Assembly: GCA_037126765.1 (NCBI GenBank)
Contig: JBBCBC010000027.1
Span: forward strand, 10,192,406 to 10,256,405
Reading direction: 5' to 3'
Source: Stenogyne calaminthoides
Lineage: Eukaryota > Streptophyta > Magnoliopsida > Lamiales > Lamiaceae
Length of the DNA stretch: 64,000 nt
The notes beneath the pieces were generated by a model. That model did not search any database and had not been told where the DNA came from. It saw only the letters and a list, made by a program, of their open reading frames with translations. Made by a program: the position numbers and the translations under genes. Shown here piece after piece: positions 60,715 to 64,000 of this stretch (positions within the stretch are counted from its first letter, which is position 1; each line of letters begins with the position of its first letter).

Positions 60715-62796
60715 GTATGAACTTCATATAATTTGGTCTTTTATGAAATTTTGTGTTCTGTAATTGTGAATTGTAATTGCAGTGACATCCATTTATTGCA
60801 ATTCTGCATTTTAATTGTCATTTCTTGCTATCTAATGTGTTCATTCTTGATCTGATTTTTCCCCTTTCTCTGCTGTTTGAATAGGACTTCGAATTAAGTG
60901 TTATTATGTTTTGACGATTAACCAATTTCTTTTCTATATTTACTTGGGTTCTAAATATTCCATATGTGTTTTCTTTAATAAATTGTAGATTTATATCAGA
61001 ATTTTCTTTTTCTGTTTTAATGTTAACTGGTACAATAAATAACTATAAGTTGGACTTGTGAAATAGTAGTTTGTTTTAATCATCTATTGAACTAATCTGA
61101 CTTTTTAGATCTGAATTCCATATCAATTAAGTAATTAAAACAACAAAAAGGCAAACAGGGGATGGGTTAGTGTAAAAAAAGTTCAGTAGAATGAACAGAA
61201 GTCCTATACCTGCTCAGAATCATCTTCCTCCTCTCTCTTGCTTGACCATAGCAGCTTTCTTTAATGATATTCACTTTTTTTCCTTTTTATTCTTACATTC
61301 ATGGCCTAATGATTTGGGATTAAAGGCTTGGTTTGTTTGTTTGCATTCATGCAAGTAGTTTTAAGTCAGTCTTTTGGCTCCTTGTTCTTGTTTTTCTTCC
61401 ATTCCTGCAAGTAAATATGCAAATAACAATCAGGATTACTGAACATACTAAGTATGCAAATATTCTAAACAATATTAATTTTTGGTGATTAAAGGTGGAA
61501 TTAATCATAAATCACCATTGAGCAGCAGTTAAACGTGAAACATAAAAATTACTAACAAAGAAATTGCCTAAATGTTGTCTAGTTGATTTCATTCATGCAT
61601 GTAAATCAAGTGAATTTATACTACTATATTTTCTAGTTGATTTCATTCATTTGATCACATAAAATAGTTTCTCATGTTTCTAATAGCTTCTCCTATTTCA
61701 TAGTGCATGTACATGGTATGCCTAGATCGTTTGATCATTAGAGCTCAATTCCCTTGATTATTAAGAAGATGAGTTTGGACAAGTGATACTATGAAAAAAA
61801 AAATGCTAATCATGTTATGCACAATTGCAGATGCATGGAGTTGAATAGAAAAAAATCATTGAAAATAATAATACACCAAAATGTAACAGGTGTAGGTATG
61901 AACTGTATCTGAAAGCTAAAATGAATCAGATTCTTCGAATGAACTGACAAGTACACAAAAAATGGTGTAGTGGGTCTAAAATGTAATAACTATTTATAGT
62001 ATAGAAAGGTAAACTGAAAGGTCACATATGTGGGGTTTATTTTTAAATTCAAATTTGAAATTGGGCATGACCTGATCTTTTGTGCTTTTAAGACGAAATT
62101 ATTACAGTCTTTGACAAATATTTCAAACTTCACCGGCTTTTCCAGGAAAATGTTCATATAAAAAATAAAAACCTTGAAATTCTCCTATTACAGTCTTAAA
62201 ATTTTATTATTTTATAATGCTGTGTGATGGAATCAATAGCAATGTTTTAAAAAATAGGTTTTTTTAATATGAATGTGTGCAAGTACCAATAAAGAACCAC
62301 TGCAACTGCAACCATAACGTGATGATAATTTTTTTTAAATAATAAATAAATAATATTACAATACCTTTACACCTGCACTGTTCACGCGGTAATGGGCGTG
62401 TGTAGTACACTGTTTCACTGGCGAGTACTGTTCACTCGCCCTAATAAGTGCCTCTCATTTTTACAGCCACTGCTGTTTTTATATAGTTATAGATTTCTAA
62501 CAATTGGACTGATACTGCTGTTTTTATATATTTATAGATTTGTTTTCGGTTCAATATTATTTCAACAATTGGAGCCTTTATCTATTGGAGTTTTCATTTT
62601 GTTTTTATTTGTTTCTTCTTGGAATTATTGGCAGTTTTGGAAAATAGTTTTATTTGCAGGCAACTTCTCTGATACGATTATTCCTATATCTCAGATTTTT
62701 TTTTTCTTTTACAGGTTGAAGGTTGAACAGCTGAAGATATAATCTCTTTTTAGTTGTTCTGATTTTAATATTGTCTACTGTTTTTGTTCTGATCAG

Positions 62797-62826
62797 GTTG
62801 GCAGTGATAGCCTACAAACAAAAGTG
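62797..62826 (+). CDS. Candidate micro-exon (30 bp)
   Basis: GATCAG|GTTGGCAGTGATAG...AAAGTG|GTACAT encodes VGSDSLQTKV in phase with the exon ending at 60714. The intron before it is about 2.1 kb and contains a tandem duplication of CTGCTGTTTTTATATA near 62470-62530. Confidence 0.3.
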
Positions 62827-63208
62827 GTACATTTCTTCCCCCTTCTCATGATCTTTGGGCTTCCTTGATTATTTGAGGTATTTTTCTATTTTGGTTCTGA
62901 TCTTTTGAATATATATATATATATATTTTTGTGTACTGTACTAACAATTCTTATACACGGTTGAAATATGATTTTTCTTAATTTTTTTATTATACAACTG
63001 GACAGAGTTTTTATTTTTTTTTACAGAAATATAGATATTTGTAATATTTTGTGTTAACATGATACTCTTATTCTCGACTAACCATTTCATTCCTCCTGAT
63101 TTTTAATCTATGTAATTAATTCATATTATAGTATTTGATAAGTTTAAAATGCCCAACATATTTTTGTTTTATTTTTTCCCTTTGTTGTGTTTTTGGACGG
63201 CTATGCAG

Positions 63209-63229
63209 ATAAGGGCACATAACCCTCAG
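63209..63229 (+). CDS. Candidate micro-exon (21 bp)
   Basis: CTATGCAG|ATAAGGGCACATAACCCTCAG|GTACGC encodes IRAHNPQ in phase with the preceding micro-exon. Both splice sites are strong. Confidence 0.35.
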
Positions 63230-63686
63230 GTACGCGCTTTAATTTACCGTTATTATCATGTTTTTCATAATTTTTTTACAATGGGTGTCATAAGTTAAAT
63301 AATTTTCCTGTGATCGAATTTAACTGTGTGGAATTTTTAATTGTGTCTCCTGTCTACCTGTCCACCTAAATCCTCCTTCGTCAGAAAAAGATATGATTCC
63401 CTATTAACCTATTGCTCACTTTATATATGACTTAAAGAAAAATAAAAAATCAGATGAAGGTTATATCAGAATTTGTATATACAAAAGATATCATGTGTCA
63501 TTTAATGTAAAAATTATGAATTTTAATCTCAAAAAATTGTTCTCCAAATAAGTTTTGTCTTAATATCCTTGGATATTAGTGTTAAAATAGTCTGTGTTAT
63601 GTTTGTTATTGACATAATGTAATGATGACTTATGTTTATGTTAAGATAAATCAGTTTATATTACTTTTAAAATAAATATTTGCAAC

Positions 63687-64000
63687 TAGAGTTGCCCAAA
63701 GGAACCGGAACCGGCGGTTTGAACCGGAACCGGAACCGTGAAGAACCGGAACCGAAACCGTGTATTACACGGTTCGGTTCCGGTTCCAGCTCATAAGAAA
63801 CCGTAACCGCCCGGTTCGAACGCCGGTTGATTCCACAGTTTGAACAAGCAGTTCCGGTTCAAACGAACCGCCTTGAAACCGAAAAATATGACCGATTTGG
63901 AACCGGCGGTTCCACGGTTCAACCGTGAACCGCCCGGTTCCGCCACTGATTGGGCGATTTTGGCCGTTGGAACCGCCGAACGGTGTTCGAATCGAACCGC
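63687..64000. mobile_element. hAT-type element end, runs off the window
   Basis: Starts at TAGAGTTGCCCAAAGG and is filled with direct and inverted copies of GGAACCGGAACCG, AACCGGCGGTT and CCGGTTC. Dense subterminal repeats of this kind with a TAG-type end are seen in hAT elements of plants. It probably lies in an intron of the candidate host gene. The other end and the 8-bp duplication are outside the window. Confidence 0.6.

Noticed and set aside
62392..62742. 116-codon hydrophobic plus-strand frame
   Set aside because: It is T-rich and contains a tandem duplication; it lies within the inferred intron and has no family resemblance.

Overview
This is a plant nuclear window, very probably from a eudicot. 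It is AT-rich, has spliceosomal introns, and is dominated by plant transposable elements (CACTA, Copia LTR retrotransposons, hAT, Stowaway and PIF/Harbinger MITEs). The only complete host gene is an intronless berberine-bridge-enzyme-like FAD oxidase. Species cannot be fixed from the sequence.

Layout. 265-5050 (minus): a decayed CACTA/En-Spm transposase gene whose introns, TATA box and subterminal repeats can still be read. 6666-8273 (plus): the BBE-like oxidase gene. 8750-12845 (minus): a fragment of a Copia element resembling the SIRE/Maximus lineage, with RT and RNase H followed by a second, env-position ORF that has its own TATA-like box. 14330-29266 (minus): one Copia element (family B, target duplication ACTAT) that later received three insertions. 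These are a solo LTR of family A in its 3' LTR (14938-16787), a non-autonomous two-LTR element with only 134 bp of internal sequence in the last codons of pol (17568-21007), and a second family A solo LTR in the integrase (23119-24935). 29283-29806: a GC-rich hAT-type MITE abutting the family B element. 31038-33038: a Stowaway/mariner-type shell carrying a CACTA-like insertion. 35578-44821 (plus): a structurally complete Angela/BARE-like Copia element (family A, target duplication GAATG), source family of both solo LTRs, but with broken gag-pol. 44941-46660: MITEs and fold-back sequences. 46830-49118: a truncated Tork-like Copia. 51393-54491 (plus): a two-LTR element with no coding interior (target duplication AAATT). 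56218-56486: a PIF/Harbinger MITE. 59494 to the right edge: a probable host gene 5' region with small in-phase exons. 63687-64000: the end of a hAT-type element that runs off the window.

How it fits together. The window is a nest of insertions between two host loci. Boundaries of eight elements could be set from matching or near-matching target-site duplications. The candidate new biology is the 3.4-kb element with a 134-bp interior. It keeps only a primer-binding site and a polypurine tract, and an inverted repeat folds around the tract. It looks like a parasite of a SIRE-type element. All lineage names are my recognition of sequence style; no database search was run.
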